A stretch of 64,000 nt of DNA from assembly GCA_028826165.1 (NCBI GenBank), contig JAPDFW010000129.1, positions 62,001 through 126,000 of the forward strand, written 5' to 3'. Source of the DNA: Anaeramoeba ignava. Its lineage: Eukaryota; Metamonada; Anaeramoebidae. Positions 31,550-42,900 of this stretch are shown here, piece by piece. The translations under genes were made by a program, and so were the position numbers. The notes under the pieces were generated by a model, which saw nothing but the letters and a program-made list of their open reading frames with translations, did not search any database and was not told the DNA's origin. Position 1 is the first letter of the stretch. Every line of letters starts with the position of its first letter.

Positions 31550-33229
31550 ATGAATGATTGTTTATTTTTTGGTCAAAATAATTTTCATTTTGTTGAAAAA
31601 GATACAAATCTAATAACAAAACCTTCACAATTAAACTTTGAATTTGAAAATGAAAATGAAATTAAACAAATTTCATCAGGTTATTTTGCAACAATTTTCC
31701 TTTTTAAAAATGGAAAAGCAATTCAATATTTAGAAGATTCAAAACAAAATCCTGAAAAAATACAAATTGAAAATATTCAAAAAGTAACTGTTGGTTTTTC
31801 AAATGAAGCTATTTTAACAATAGAAGGAAATGTATTTGCCAAAGGAATGAAGATGGATTCGAATTATCCAAATGAATTTATCAATATTTCATCATTAATT
31901 GAAGATACAAATGATAGAATAATTCAAGACGTTGTTTCTGGTGCTTATTCAATTTACTTATTAACTTCAAATCATAATGTTTATGGAATTGGCTATAGTT
32001 ATGATGGTCAACTTGGTTTTGGTTCTGAAACAATTCCAAAAACAGAAAAACCAATTTTAATGATGAAAAATGTTTCTAAAATATTTTCAGGAAATTCTTC
32101 AAATTATGTTTTTCTTTTAAATTCAAATCAAGAATTATTTGTATGTGGATATAATGGATTTGGTCAACTTGGATTAGGAGAATCAAGAAAAGAAGAAACA
32201 AAAATCCAAAAATTAACCAAAATCCAAAATATTCCAAAAGGCAAAATAATTGATATTCAATCTGGTTATAATCATTCAATAATATTGATTGAAAATGAAA
32301 ATGAAAATGAAAATCTAAAAAGAAAACTTTATTCATGTGGAGATTATCGAACTAATGGACTTGGCAAAAATGAAAATACTTATGAATTTACTGAAATGAA
32401 ATCACCTTTATTTGAAAATGAAAATGATAATATTCTTGATTTTTCTGTTGGATATAATCATACTTTGATTTTAACAATAAAAGGAAAATTGATAGCATTT
32501 GGAAGTAATTTATCTGGCCAATTAGGAACTAAATATACAAAAGATCAATTAATTCCAATTCAAATTGAACTTCCTAAATTAAGATTTAATGAAGATATTT
32601 TTAATTATCATGTTCTTTGTGGATATTTAAATTCATTTATTTATTATTCTCCTTTCCTTTCTTCTTTTTCCAATCTTGAAGAAGATTTGATAAAATTATT
32701 TGAAAGAAAAGAATTTTGTGATATTTCATTTAAAACCAAAAATGGAGAAATAATTGAAGCTCATAAATTAATATTAAAATATAGATTAAATCAAAATCAA
32801 AATCAAATTGAAAAACTTCAAGAAATTATTTCAAATAAATCAATTAAAGAATCAAATCAAATATTTGAAATGATTTATTCAAACAGAATTATAAATCCAA
32901 AATTATATTATGAAATTAAAGAAATTATAAATTTAAATGAAAAAATTGAAGAAACAATGAAAAGAATTTATTTAAATGAAAATGAAAATGAAAATGAAAA
33001 AGATTTTATTATTGAAAGAAAAGAAAAACAATATAAATTTCCAAAATTAATATTAATAATGAGAAGTGAATTATATCGAGGAATGTTTTTATCTGTAACA
33101 AATGATACTTCTAATAAGGTTACAGATTATAGTGAATTAAGTAATAAATCATTTCAATTATTTGAATATTGGATTTATTCAAATCAAATTAAAGATGAAA
33201 TTCAAATTACACAAGAAATTATTGAATGA
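31550..33229 (+). CDS. RCC1-repeat / double-BTB protein copy F (3' end truncated by an indel)
   Basis: A 559-residue frame with the full RCC1 propeller (MNDCLFFGQNNFHF, CGYNGFGQLGLGESR, FGSNLSGQLGTK), the first BTB (FCDISFKTKNGEI) and most of the second (LILIMRSELYRGMF, DYSELSNKSFQLF). It stops at ITQEIIE because of an extra G near 33224; the usual NEIKIGIDYFQLNQ tail follows in another frame to about 33300. Only about 35 residues are lost, so the protein may still fold. Beyond come hexamers, a KRKCLIC-like sequence near 33435-33460 and a second, detached copy of the tail (about 33458-33562), the same arrangement as after copy B. Sequence is extremely close to copy G. Confidence 0.85.
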   Translation: MNDCLFFGQNNFHFVEKDTNLITKPSQLNFEFENENEIKQISSGYFATIFLFKNGKAIQYLEDSKQNPEKIQIENIQKVTVGFSNEAILTIEGNVFAKGMKMDSNYPNEFINISSLIEDTNDRIIQDVVSGAYSIYLLTSNHNVYGIGYSYDGQLGFGSETIPKTEKPILMMKNVSKIFSGNSSNYVFLLNSNQELFVCGYNGFGQLGLGESRKEETKIQKLTKIQNIPKGKIIDIQSGYNHSIILIENENENENLKRKLYSCGDYRTNGLGKNENTYEFTEMKSPLFENENDNILDFSVGYNHTLILTIKGKLIAFGSNLSGQLGTKYTKDQLIPIQIELPKLRFNEDIFNYHVLCGYLNSFIYYSPFLSSFSNLEEDLIKLFERKEFCDISFKTKNGEIIEAHKLILKYRLNQNQNQIEKLQEIISNKSIKESNQIFEMIYSNRIINPKLYYEIKEIINLNEKIEETMKRIYLNENENENEKDFIIERKEKQYKFPKLILIMRSELYRGMFLSVTNDTSNKVTDYSELSNKSFQLFEYWIYSNQIKDEIQITQEIIE

Positions 33230-33603
33230 AATTAAAATTGGAATTGATTATTTTCAATTAAATCAAACAAATCCAAATTTATTTGATTTATTAATTAATT
33301 AAAAATTTAATAAAATAAAAAATCAAAATTAAAATTAAAATTAAAATTAAAATTAAAAAAATAAAATTTAAAATCAAAATTAAAATTAAAATTAAAACTA
33401 AAATTAAAAAAATTAAATTAAAATTAAATTCAAAAAAGGAAATGTTTAATTTGTAAAAGAAATTATTAATGAAATTAAAATTGGAATTGATTATTTTCAA
33501 TTAAATCAAACAAATCCAAATTTATTTGATTTATTAATTAACAAATTTAATAATCAAAATTAAAATTTCAAAAATATTTTTTTTCATTTTTTTCTTTTCT
33601 AAA
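33230..33603 (+). other. degenerate tail duplicate and promoter between RCC1-BTB copies F and G
   Basis: This contains the shifted remainder of copy F's tail, an AAAATT hexamer stretch, and the KRKCLIC-like codons. It then contains a second in-frame tail (EIINEIKIGIDYFQLNQ ... NKFNNQN, stop at 33563) with no body attached. The last 40 bp (TTTTTTTCATTTTTTTCTTTTC) is the upstream element of copy G. Confidence 0.6.
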
Positions 33604-35664
33604 ATGAATAAAATTATATTTTTTGGAAGAAATCAATATCCAAAACTTATAAAAAATGCACCAAATAAAATAACAAAACCAATTCAATTTAAATTTGAAA
33701 ATAAAAATGAAAATGAAAATAAAAAACAAATTAAACAAATTTCAACAGGTTATTTTTCAACAATTTTCCTTTTTGAAAATGGAAAAGCAATAGAATATTT
33801 AGAATATCCTAATCCAAAACAAAATCCTCAAAAAATTCAAATTGAAGAAAATATTCAAAAAGTATCTGTTGGTTATCATAATGAAGCTATTTTAACAATA
33901 GAAGGAAATGTATTTGCAAAAGGATATGATATTAATCAAGAAAATTCAAATAAATTTATCAATATTTCATCATTAATTGAAGATACAAATGATAGAATAA
34001 TTCAAGATATTGTTTCTGGTGCTTATTCAATTTACTTATTAACTTCAAATCAAAATGTTTATGGAATTGGTTCAAATTATGATGGTCAACTTGGTTTTGA
34101 TTTTAAAACACTTGAAGAAGCAGAAAAACCAATTTTAATGATGAAAAATGTTTCTAAAATATTTTCAGGAAATTCTTCAAATTATGTTTTTCTTTTAAAT
34201 TCAAATCAAGAATTATTTGTATGCGGATATAATTCATTTGGACAACTTGGATTAGGAGAATCAAGAAAAGAAGAAACAAAAATCCAAAAATTAACCAAAA
34301 TCCAAAATATTCCAAAAGGCAAAATAATTGATATTCAATCTGGTTATAATCATTCAATAATATTGATTGAAAATGAAAATCAAAATGAAAATCAAAATGA
34401 AAATGAAAATCTAAAAAGAAAACTTTATTCATGTGGAGATTATCGAACTAATGGACTTGGCAAAAATGAAAATACTTATGAATTTACTGAAATGAAATCA
34501 TCTTTATTTGAAAATGAAAATGATAATATTCTTGATTTTTCTGTTGGATATAATCATACTTTGATTTTAACAATAAAAGGAAAATTGATAGCATTTGGAA
34601 GTAATTTCTCTGGCCAATTAGGAACTAAATATACAAAAGATCAATTAATTCCAATTCAAATTGAACTTCCTAAATTAAGATTTAATGAAGATATTTTTAA
34701 TTATCATGTTCTTTGTGGATATTTAAATTCATTTATTTATTATTCTCCTTTCCTTTCTTCTTTTTCCAATCTTGAAGAAGATTTGATAAAATTATTTGAA
34801 AGAAAAGAATTTTGTGATATTTCATTTAAAACCAAAAATGGAGAAATAATTGAAGCTCATAAATTAATATTAAAATATAGATTAAATCAAAATCAAAATC
34901 AAATTGAAAAACTTCAAGAAATTATTTCAAAAAAATCAATTAAAGAATCAAATCAAATATTTGAAATGATTTATTCAAACAGAATTATAAATCCAAAATT
35001 ATATTCTGAAATTAAAGAAATTATAAATTTAAATGAAAAAATTGAAGAAACAATGAAAAGAATTTATTTAAATGAAAATGAAAATGAAAAAGATTTTATT
35101 ATTGAAAGAAAAGAAAAACAATATAAATTTCCTAAATTAATATTAATAATGAGAAGTGAATTATATCGAGGAATGTTTTTATCTGTAACAGAAGATAAAT
35201 CAAATAAAGTTACAGATTATAGTGAATTAAGTAATAAATCATTTCAAATATTTGAATATTGGATTTATTCAAATCAAATTAAAGATGAAATTCAAATTAC
35301 ACAAGAAATCATTAATGAAATTAAAATTGGAATTGATTATTTTCAATTAAATCAAACAAATCCAAATTTATTTGATTTATTAATTAATAAATTTAAAATA
35401 ATCAAAATCAAAATTAAAATTAAAATTAAAATCAAAATTAAAATTAAAATTAAAATTAAAATTAAAATTAAAATTAAAATTAAAATTAAAATCAAAATTA
35501 AAATTAAAATACAAATTAAAATCAAAATTAAAATTAAAATTAAAATTAAAATTTCATTTTTCATTTTTCATTTTTCATTTTTTTTGAAATGCAAACAAAT
35601 TCACCCTTTCAATCAAAAACAAAACACAAAAAGAAACAAAACAAAAAAAGACATAATCAAATAA
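33604..35664 (+). CDS. RCC1-repeat / double-BTB protein copy G with hexamer-encoded tail
   Basis: ATG 33604 (MNKIIFFGRNQYPKL) opens an intact RCC1 propeller and two BTB-like domains up to DLLINKF. There one extra A (AATTTAAAATAATC against AATTTAATAATC in copy I) removes the usual NNQN stop. The frame then runs through about 150 bp of AAAATT/AAAATC hexamers as IKIKIK and enters the next gene's 5' end before stopping at 35664. The true family C-terminus is near 35400, so the last ~90 residues are probably not functional. Upstream codons are nearly identical to copy F, indicating recent duplication or conversion. Confidence 0.82.
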   Translation: MNKIIFFGRNQYPKLIKNAPNKITKPIQFKFENKNENENKKQIKQISTGYFSTIFLFENGKAIEYLEYPNPKQNPQKIQIEENIQKVSVGYHNEAILTIEGNVFAKGYDINQENSNKFINISSLIEDTNDRIIQDIVSGAYSIYLLTSNQNVYGIGSNYDGQLGFDFKTLEEAEKPILMMKNVSKIFSGNSSNYVFLLNSNQELFVCGYNSFGQLGLGESRKEETKIQKLTKIQNIPKGKIIDIQSGYNHSIILIENENQNENQNENENLKRKLYSCGDYRTNGLGKNENTYEFTEMKSSLFENENDNILDFSVGYNHTLILTIKGKLIAFGSNFSGQLGTKYTKDQLIPIQIELPKLRFNEDIFNYHVLCGYLNSFIYYSPFLSSFSNLEEDLIKLFERKEFCDISFKTKNGEIIEAHKLILKYRLNQNQNQIEKLQEIISKKSIKESNQIFEMIYSNRIINPKLYSEIKEIINLNEKIEETMKRIYLNENENEKDFIIERKEKQYKFPKLILIMRSELYRGMFLSVTEDKSNKVTDYSELSNKSFQIFEYWIYSNQIKDEIQITQEIINEIKIGIDYFQLNQTNPNLFDLLINKFKIIKIKIKIKIKIKIKIKIKIKIKIKIKIKIKIKIKIKIQIKIKIKIKIKIKISFFIFHFSFFLKCKQIHPFNQKQNTKRNKTKKDIIK

Positions 35665-37625
35665 TGCATTTTCAAACACAATCTTCAAAGATTTCACAAC
35701 AAAGCAATCAACAACAATTCGAACAAAAAGAAATTCAAAAACAAGAAGAATCAGAAGAAGAAAAACAATTTCAACAAGAACAAAAAAAATCAAGAAAATC
35801 CAAAAAATCGAAACAAAATGAAAATAATCAACAAATTTCAATTCTCAATCATTTCAAAGAGGAAAAGGTTAATAAGGTTGAATTGATTGATATAAATAAC
35901 AACTTAGGTTTTCCTAAAGAAATGGAAAAGTGTCAACTCAACAATTCAACACCAATTTTAATTAGACATCTAACACACCACATTCTTCAAGATATCAAAA
36001 CAAAAAATAAACCAGAGGAAATTCTTGAATCTTATATGCTCAAAGGACCACCAGGAGTTGGAAAATCATATACGCTTTATCATATCGCAAATTATTGTTC
36101 TAAATTGCAAAATTGGATCGTTCTTTATTTACCAAACACTGCTGATTTAAGAGAAACAGAAAGCTATATTGCTGCAAAGAAAATTATTTCCAAATTAAAT
36201 AAGCACTATGAACCATTACTCCAGAAGCATTTCCATTTCAACTATGATGAGAAAATCTGGGAGATAAAAAATCCAACCAAAAAACAACAATTGAAAATGG
36301 TTGAAAATGCTAAATATTTGTTGGCAGAACTTATCAATTTGGATTGCGAAAAGGTTCGAATTTTGATTGCAATTGATCAATGGAATATCTTATTCCGTCA
36401 AGAACAGAAATATCCAGAGCATATTTTAGATATTTTCCAATTTATTCCAAAAATAACTTATGGATTTTTCTTAGCTGCTGTGAGCTCAAGCTTTCAAGAG
36501 CCTGATAAATCTTATGATGATAATTCATTTGACGCTATAAAAACACCTTTGGGCATTTTTGATGAAGATGAATTTAAATCAATTATAGAATGGTCAAAAA
36601 CAAATGGATTCTTACCTCAATACTTATCAATCTCAGAAATTGAGAAATTTACAGCAAAAGTTCCCAAATTAATTGGTTTTCTTTTTCAATCATTTCGGAA
36701 TTATCAATTGTTTAATCAAAAAAATTGGTTAAGTGAAGCACACAAACTCGCTCAAAATTTTTATGAAAAGTTGATTTCACATGTTGTTACTAAAACCAAA
36801 AACCAATATGATGAAATCTATTTTATTATGGATATTTATTTAAATTCACCAATTCAAAATTTATCGCCACAATGGGAATCATTAGGATTATTTAAACAGG
36901 ATGAGAAAACTAATGAAATTCTTCCAATTTGTGAATCAGTTAGAAAAGCTTTTATTTCTGTGTTTGACACAAATCTTGATCGATATCTTGGCTTTTTAGC
37001 AAGTGGAACCAAAACAAAATGGAGAGCTTTCGAATTATATGTTTTCAAATCTTTCATCTCTAAAATTGGTGGAGAAATGATAATTCCAAATATCAATCTA
37101 AAAGGACAACAATCAACAAAACCAGACATTTGGCAAATTTCATTAGATCAACAAATTTATCAACCACGTTTACATGATCTTGATAAGCTTGAACCAGGAA
37201 CGTTTTTGATTTGTTATGAAGATCATCCTGTTATTGATTGTGTTGCTTATTCAAAAAATGGAAATTTATTTTATATTCAAATTTCAAAACAATCATATTC
37301 AAAACATTCTGCCAAAGTAGATTCACTTTTTAAAAAAAAATTTAATAAAACATCTGAGACAATTTTGAAATATTATTCAAGAATTTGTGGAATGAAATCA
37401 AAACCCAAAAAATGTCAACTTAAAACAGAAAAAAAAAATCGAGTTATTCAATTACCTCCAAATCAATATTATGTTTATCTTACAACAAGTTCGCATTATT
37501 ATTTAGATAATGGTGATTCTGATTATTCAAATGATCCTGTTATTTTAATCAATTCTGAAAATATTGCTAGACTCCATCCAAAAGCCTGGCATCCACTTTC
37601 AAAATATTTTTCTAATCAAAATTAA
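35589..37625 (+). CDS. P-loop NTPase with C-terminal REase-like domain, Crinkler/RHS-type (CR) effector-like
   Basis: A 678-residue single frame. Residues 1-90 are a Gln/Lys/Glu-rich, disordered-looking leader with basic KKSRKSKKSKQ, a possible nuclear signal. Walker A GPPGVGKS is at 153-160 and a Walker B-like RILIAIDQWN near 257-266. Residues ~475-575 resemble the REase-fold nuclease of Crinkler/CR proteins: a helix WRAFELYVF with Glu482, KPDIW near 511-515, HPVIDCVAY with Asp550, and FYIQISK with Gln564-x-x-Lys567. The order E...D...QxxK is that of (D/E)-(E/Q)xK nucleases. Known CR proteins are exported or nuclear effectors and intragenomic conflict factors; the role here is inferred. No secretion leader is seen. 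Codon and base usage is slightly richer in G/C than the BTB neighbours, and it is the only non-RCC1 gene in this copy array, so insertion by transposition or transfer is possible. A DAP3-like ATPase was considered but lacks the C-terminal domain. Confidence 0.62.
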   Translation: MQTNSPFQSKTKHKKKQNKKRHNQIMHFQTQSSKISQQSNQQQFEQKEIQKQEESEEEKQFQQEQKKSRKSKKSKQNENNQQISILNHFKEEKVNKVELIDINNNLGFPKEMEKCQLNNSTPILIRHLTHHILQDIKTKNKPEEILESYMLKGPPGVGKSYTLYHIANYCSKLQNWIVLYLPNTADLRETESYIAAKKIISKLNKHYEPLLQKHFHFNYDEKIWEIKNPTKKQQLKMVENAKYLLAELINLDCEKVRILIAIDQWNILFRQEQKYPEHILDIFQFIPKITYGFFLAAVSSSFQEPDKSYDDNSFDAIKTPLGIFDEDEFKSIIEWSKTNGFLPQYLSISEIEKFTAKVPKLIGFLFQSFRNYQLFNQKNWLSEAHKLAQNFYEKLISHVVTKTKNQYDEIYFIMDIYLNSPIQNLSPQWESLGLFKQDEKTNEILPICESVRKAFISVFDTNLDRYLGFLASGTKTKWRAFELYVFKSFISKIGGEMIIPNINLKGQQSTKPDIWQISLDQQIYQPRLHDLDKLEPGTFLICYEDHPVIDCVAYSKNGNLFYIQISKQSYSKHSAKVDSLFKKKFNKTSETILKYYSRICGMKSKPKKCQLKTEKKNRVIQLPPNQYYVYLTTSSHYYLDNGDSDYSNDPVILINSENIARLHPKAWHPLSKYFSNQN

Positions 37626-37645
37626 AAATAAAAAAATAAAAAGAG

Positions 37646-39454
37646 AATGAAATTATATTTTTTGGTTTAAATTATCATCCAAAACTTTTCAAAAATGAAT
37701 CACAAATAATAACAAAACCAATTCAATTTAAATTTGAAAATGAAAATGAAAATAAAAAACAAATTAAACAAATTTCAACAGGAAATTTATCAACAATTTT
37801 CCTTTTTGAAAATGGAAAAGCAATAGAATATTTAAATGAAAATGATTCAAAACAAAAACCTTCAAAAATCCAAATTGAAAATATTCAAAAAGTAACTGTT
37901 GGTTTTTCTAATGAAGCTATTTTAACAATAGAAAGAAATGTATTTGCCAAAGGAAAAGATATTAATTCAAAAAATCCAAAAGAATTTATCAATATTTCAT
38001 CATTAATTGAAGATAAAAATGATAGAATAATTCAAGATGTTGTTTCTGGTGCTAAATCAATTTACTTATTAACTTCAAATCAAAATACTTATGGATTTGG
38101 TTCAAATAAAGATGGTCAACTTGGTTTTGATTTTAAAACACTTCCAAAAACAGAAAAACCAATTTTAATGATGAAAAATGTTTCTAAAATATTTTCAGGA
38201 AATATTTCAAATTATGTTTTTCTTTTAAATTCAAATCAAGAATTATTTGTATGTGGATATAATGGATCTGGACAACTTGGATTAAGAAAATCAAGAAAAG
38301 AAGAAACAAAAATCCAAAAATTAATCAAAATACAAAAATTAACCAAAATACAAAAATTAACACAAATCCAAAATATTCCAAAAGGCAAAATAATTGATAT
38401 CAAATTTGGAGATTCTCATTCAATAATGTTGATTGAAAATGAAAATCAAAATCAAAATCCAAAAAGAAAACTTTATTCATGTGGAGATTATCGAACTAAT
38501 GGACTTGGTAAATATATTCATGCTTATGAATTTACTGAAATCAAATCATCTTTATTTGAAAATGATAATATTCTTGATTTTTCTATTGGTGATAACCATA
38601 CTTTGATTTTAACTTCTAATTCAAAATTAATTGGATTTGGAAGTAATTTTTATGGTCAATTAGGAACTAAATATACAAAAGATCAATTAATTCCATTTCA
38701 AATTGAACTTCCTAAATTAAGATTTAATGAAGATATTTCCAATTATCATGTTCTTTGTGGATTTCAAAAATCATTTCTTTATTATTCTCCTCTTTCTTTT
38801 TCTAATCTTGAAGAAGATTTGATAAAACTATTTGAAAGAAAAGAATTTTGTGATATTTCATTTAAAACCAAAAATGGAGAAATAATTGAAGCTCATAAAT
38901 TAATATTGAAATATAGATTAAATCAAAATCAAAATCAAATTGAAAAACTTCAAGAAATTATTTCAAAAAAATCAATTAAAGAATCAAATCAAATATTTGA
39001 AATGATTTATTCAAACAATTCCAAAATAAATCCAAAATTATATTCTGAAATTAAAGAAATTATAAATTCAAATGAAAAAATTGAAGAAACAATGAAAAGA
39101 ATTTATTTAAATGAAAATGAAAATGAAAATGAAAAAGATTTTATAATTGAAAGAAAAGAAAAACAATATAAATTTCCTAAATTAATATTAATAATGAGAA
39201 GTGAATTATATCGAGGAATGTTTTTATCTGTAACAAATGATACTTCAAATAAAGTTACAGATTATAGTGAATTAAGTAATAAATCATTTCAAATATTTGA
39301 ATATTGGATTTATTCAAATCAAATTAAAGATGAAATTCAAATTACACAAGAAATCATTAATGAAATTGAAATTGGAATTGATTATTTTCAATTAAATCAA
39401 ACAAACCCAAATTTATTTGATTTATTAATTAATAAATTTAATAATCAAAATTAA
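37646..39454 (+). pseudogene. RCC1-repeat / double-BTB protein copy I, start codon lost
   Basis: From 37646 one frame is open to 39454 and aligns with the family from its second residue (NEIIFFGLNYHPKL). The expected ATG is replaced by GAG (AAAGAGAATGAAATT). The first in-frame ATG is at 38168, in the middle of the propeller. The frame itself has no internal stop, includes all RCC1 blades (CGYNGSGQLGLRKSR, with an extra repeated KIQKLTKIQKL insert) and both BTB-like domains, and ends KFNNQN. The loss of the start could be a real inactivation or a small sequence error; translation from 38168 would give 428 residues lacking half the propeller. Confidence 0.75.
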
Positions 39455-39919
39455 AATTAAAATTAAAATTAAAATTAAAATTAAAATTAAAATTAAAATC
39501 AAAATTAAAATTAAAATTAAAATTAAAATTAAAATTAAAATTAAAATTAAAATTAAAATTAAAATTAAATTTAAAATTTAAATTTAAAATTAAAATTAAA
39601 ATCAAAATTAAAATTAAAATTAAAATTAAAATTAAAATTGAAATTAAAATTAAATTTAAAATTTAAAATTAAAATTAAAATTAAAATTAAAATTAAAATT
39701 AAAATTAAAATCGAAAATCGGATAAAAATTAAAATTAAAATTTTCCTTTGTTGAAAAAAAAAAAAAGAAAGAAAACAAAAATCAAAAAGAAAAGAAAAAG
39801 GAAAAAAAAAAGAAAATTTGAGAAAAAAAAATAAATTCTTTTGAATTCGAAGAATCAATTTGATTTGCAATATTTTTTAAAAAAAAAAATTTAAACTTTT
39901 TCCAAATTGATTTAAAAAA
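39455..39919. repeat. AAAATT hexamer array and spacer between copy I and ABCC gene
   Basis: About 280 bp of AAAATT hexamers with occasional AAAATC, followed by a purine-rich stretch. The two genes converge here. No coding signal is visible beyond frames created by the repeat. Confidence 0.75.
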
Positions 39920-42900
39920 TTATTTTTCCAAACTTAATTCAAAAATTTCTTTAGCAAAATCATCTTCCATAATTTGGTGAATATCAAGTTCAGTTAATTT
40001 ATCAAAACCATATTCTTGGTAAACTTGAATAATACTAGGATTAAGCTTATTAAGGAAAGAGAAAAACAAACTTCCTGAATTCAAAAGTAATTTTTCCGGC
40101 GAATCGAATTCATGAATTTTTTTTGAACTCATAATCATAGTTCTATCTGTTCTTAATAAAATAGTGGGACTATTTGTGACAATTAGAATTGTTGAATGCT
40201 TGAAATAAGAATGAAGAATTTGTTGCAATCGAATTTCGAAGTCTTTCTTATTCAATACATTTTTAAGTAAATCATCAACAAGTACAATTTGCTTATTTTT
40301 GTAAGTTAAAGCTCTTGCAAAACTAAATAAATGTTGAGTTTCCATTGAAAGTTTTTGGAGTTCTGAAATATCAGCATCTAATTGTTGTGGAATATCAGAA
40401 ATTATATCTTTTAGCCCAAGTTTGTCAAGGTTTTCCCATATAATTTGGTCTGGAATTCTTCGTGGATCATTTAATGGATATGGTGTGAAATTTTCCCGAA
40501 TTGTTCCTCCAATGTATATTGGTCTTTCTGGAATGTATACCATTTCAGAGCGTAAGTTTTGTGGTGGTAATTTTTGGATATCGTGATCGTCAATGAGAAT
40601 TGTTCCTTGTTTGGGTTCGAATAGTCTGAAGAAAGATGAGAGTAAAACAGATTTACCGGATCCTGAACAAAAAATTTTTAAATATTAAATAAATTTTAAT
40701 TTTAATTTTAATTTTAATTATTAATTTTAAATATTAATTTTAATTTTAATTTTAAATTAAATTTTAATTTTAATTTTAATTTTAATTTTAATTTTAATTT
40801 TAATTTTAATTTTAATTTTAATTTTAATTTTAATTTTAATTTTAATTTTAATTTTAATTTTAATTTTAATTTTAATTTTAATATTAATTTTAATTTTAAT
40901 TATAATTTTAATTTTAATTTTAATTTTAATTTTAAATAATTTTAATTTTAAATTAAATTTTAAATAAATTTTAAATAAATTTTAAATAAATTTTAAATTA
41001 AATTTTAAATAATTTTTAAATAATTTTTAAATTAAAATTTGTACCACTTGGCCCACAAATTCCAATCTTTTCACCAGCAAAAATATGGAAATTCACATTT
41101 TTCAAAACAGTTTTTGAATCTGAACTGTAACCTAACTTAACATCCTGGAATTGAATCTCACCATTCTTAATCCAACCGAAAGGAAGCCTATTTTCCAAAC
41201 GATCCAAACCAGGTTCTTTATGGATAAATTGAAGATTAGAAATGGAAGAAATAACTTTTGTTTTGGCTTGAAGTTCGACTTTCATTCTGATAAAAGAACC
41301 AAGATAATTAGAAACAATAAAACTAGCAGCAATAGCAAGAGCAACATAACCAGTATCAACATCACCACGAGTTGTAACGGCAATGATTGCAACGCAAGTG
41401 ATAATGACAGTAAAGATGATATGAACACGGAAACCAAGCCATCGATGCGCTTCATTTTCGGAAAGAAGAACTCGATAATTTGAATCGATTGTTTTGTGAT
41501 TTTGATGAACTAAATGATGCTTGTTTTCAAAGCAATTAATTGTTGCGATTCCTTCGAGTGTATTTTCAAACTCGGAATGAATAACATTTTTGGACGAAAC
41601 TTCAAGCGCTCGAAGCTGCTTGGAAACGGCAGTATAACTGCGGTCGATTCTCCAATAAAAGAAGATAACAACAACAAGCGGGATGATGAACCACGGAAAA
41701 ACAATGCAGATAGTAATGAGAATCGCGATAAGTTGAGTCAAGTAATTGAAAGTGAAATTCATTGAGCTAATAATGTTCGAATCCATCATGTGCAAATGCG
41801 ATCCAAAAGCCTTTTGAATCATTGATCTTCCCATGTTGTTGAAAAAAGACAGTGGAACTTGAATCAAATTCAAAAATAACTTCGAATGGATTGTTTTTGA
41901 TGCAATCACACTTGCGTGCGCCATCAAACACGATTTCAGCGCATAAACAACAATGATTGCCGCGTTGATCACCGCGAATAAAGACGTGTAGAATTTTCTT
42001 TTCTTGTCCCATTCGCCGTCAGTCCAAAAGGAAAGCCAGAAATAACTAAACACAACACCCGCACTTGTGACTAAATATAAGAAAAACAACAGCGAATAGT
42101 ACCCATATCCCCCGCTTAATTTCACGTATGATGTTGTCTTCATTTCCGGTTTACGAGGCGCCAATAAAGACTCATCTTCGTCCTCGTTTTCTTTCTTTGT
42201 GCGGAATAGATCAATCTGTAGCTTATCAAGTTCGTTTCCTTCATTTTCCGTTATGAAAACACTTCGATATAGATCGTTTTCAAACCGTTTTTTATCCGAT
42301 TTGATAACGTTAAGCAATAATTCGTTGTTGTCGTTGCATATTTTTTGGAACGTTCCGTTGGCGACAATCTCTCCTTTTTCTATCACATAAATTTCGTTTG
42401 TTCGCGATAAAATTTGTGGATTGTTTGAAATCAAAATCCGCGACTTATTCTTTAAAAACCCGAAAATGCATCTGTCTACTAGATCGTTTCGTATGTGTTC
42501 TGTAAGCTTTTCAGAGAAATCATCGATTAAATAAATGTCTGAATTGTGATAAAGTGCTCTTGCAAATGATATTCTTTGCTTCATTTCTTCATTTAAATTC
42601 AAATTCGGATCCATTATTGTTTCGTCTTTCATTGATAAATTATGTATAAAATTATTCAATCCACAAACTGTTAGGATTTTTTGATAGTGTTGTTGGTGGT
42701 ATTTGAAGGATCCGATTATATTGTTTTTGACTGTTGTTTTTTGGAACCAAGGATGTGCTGGTATGTAACTTATTTTTCCATCTAAATATATTTTTCCTGA
42801 GACCATTTTGACTTGGCCTAATAAGCCTAACAACAACTATAGAATTTTTTAAATTAAATTTTTAAATAAATTTTCAAATAAATTTTTAAATAAATTTTTA

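Noticed and set aside
40610-40625. Programmed frameshifting as the reason for all indels
   Set aside because: The break sites share no slippery heptamer or common stop context, and both insertions and deletions occur; error or decay is simpler.
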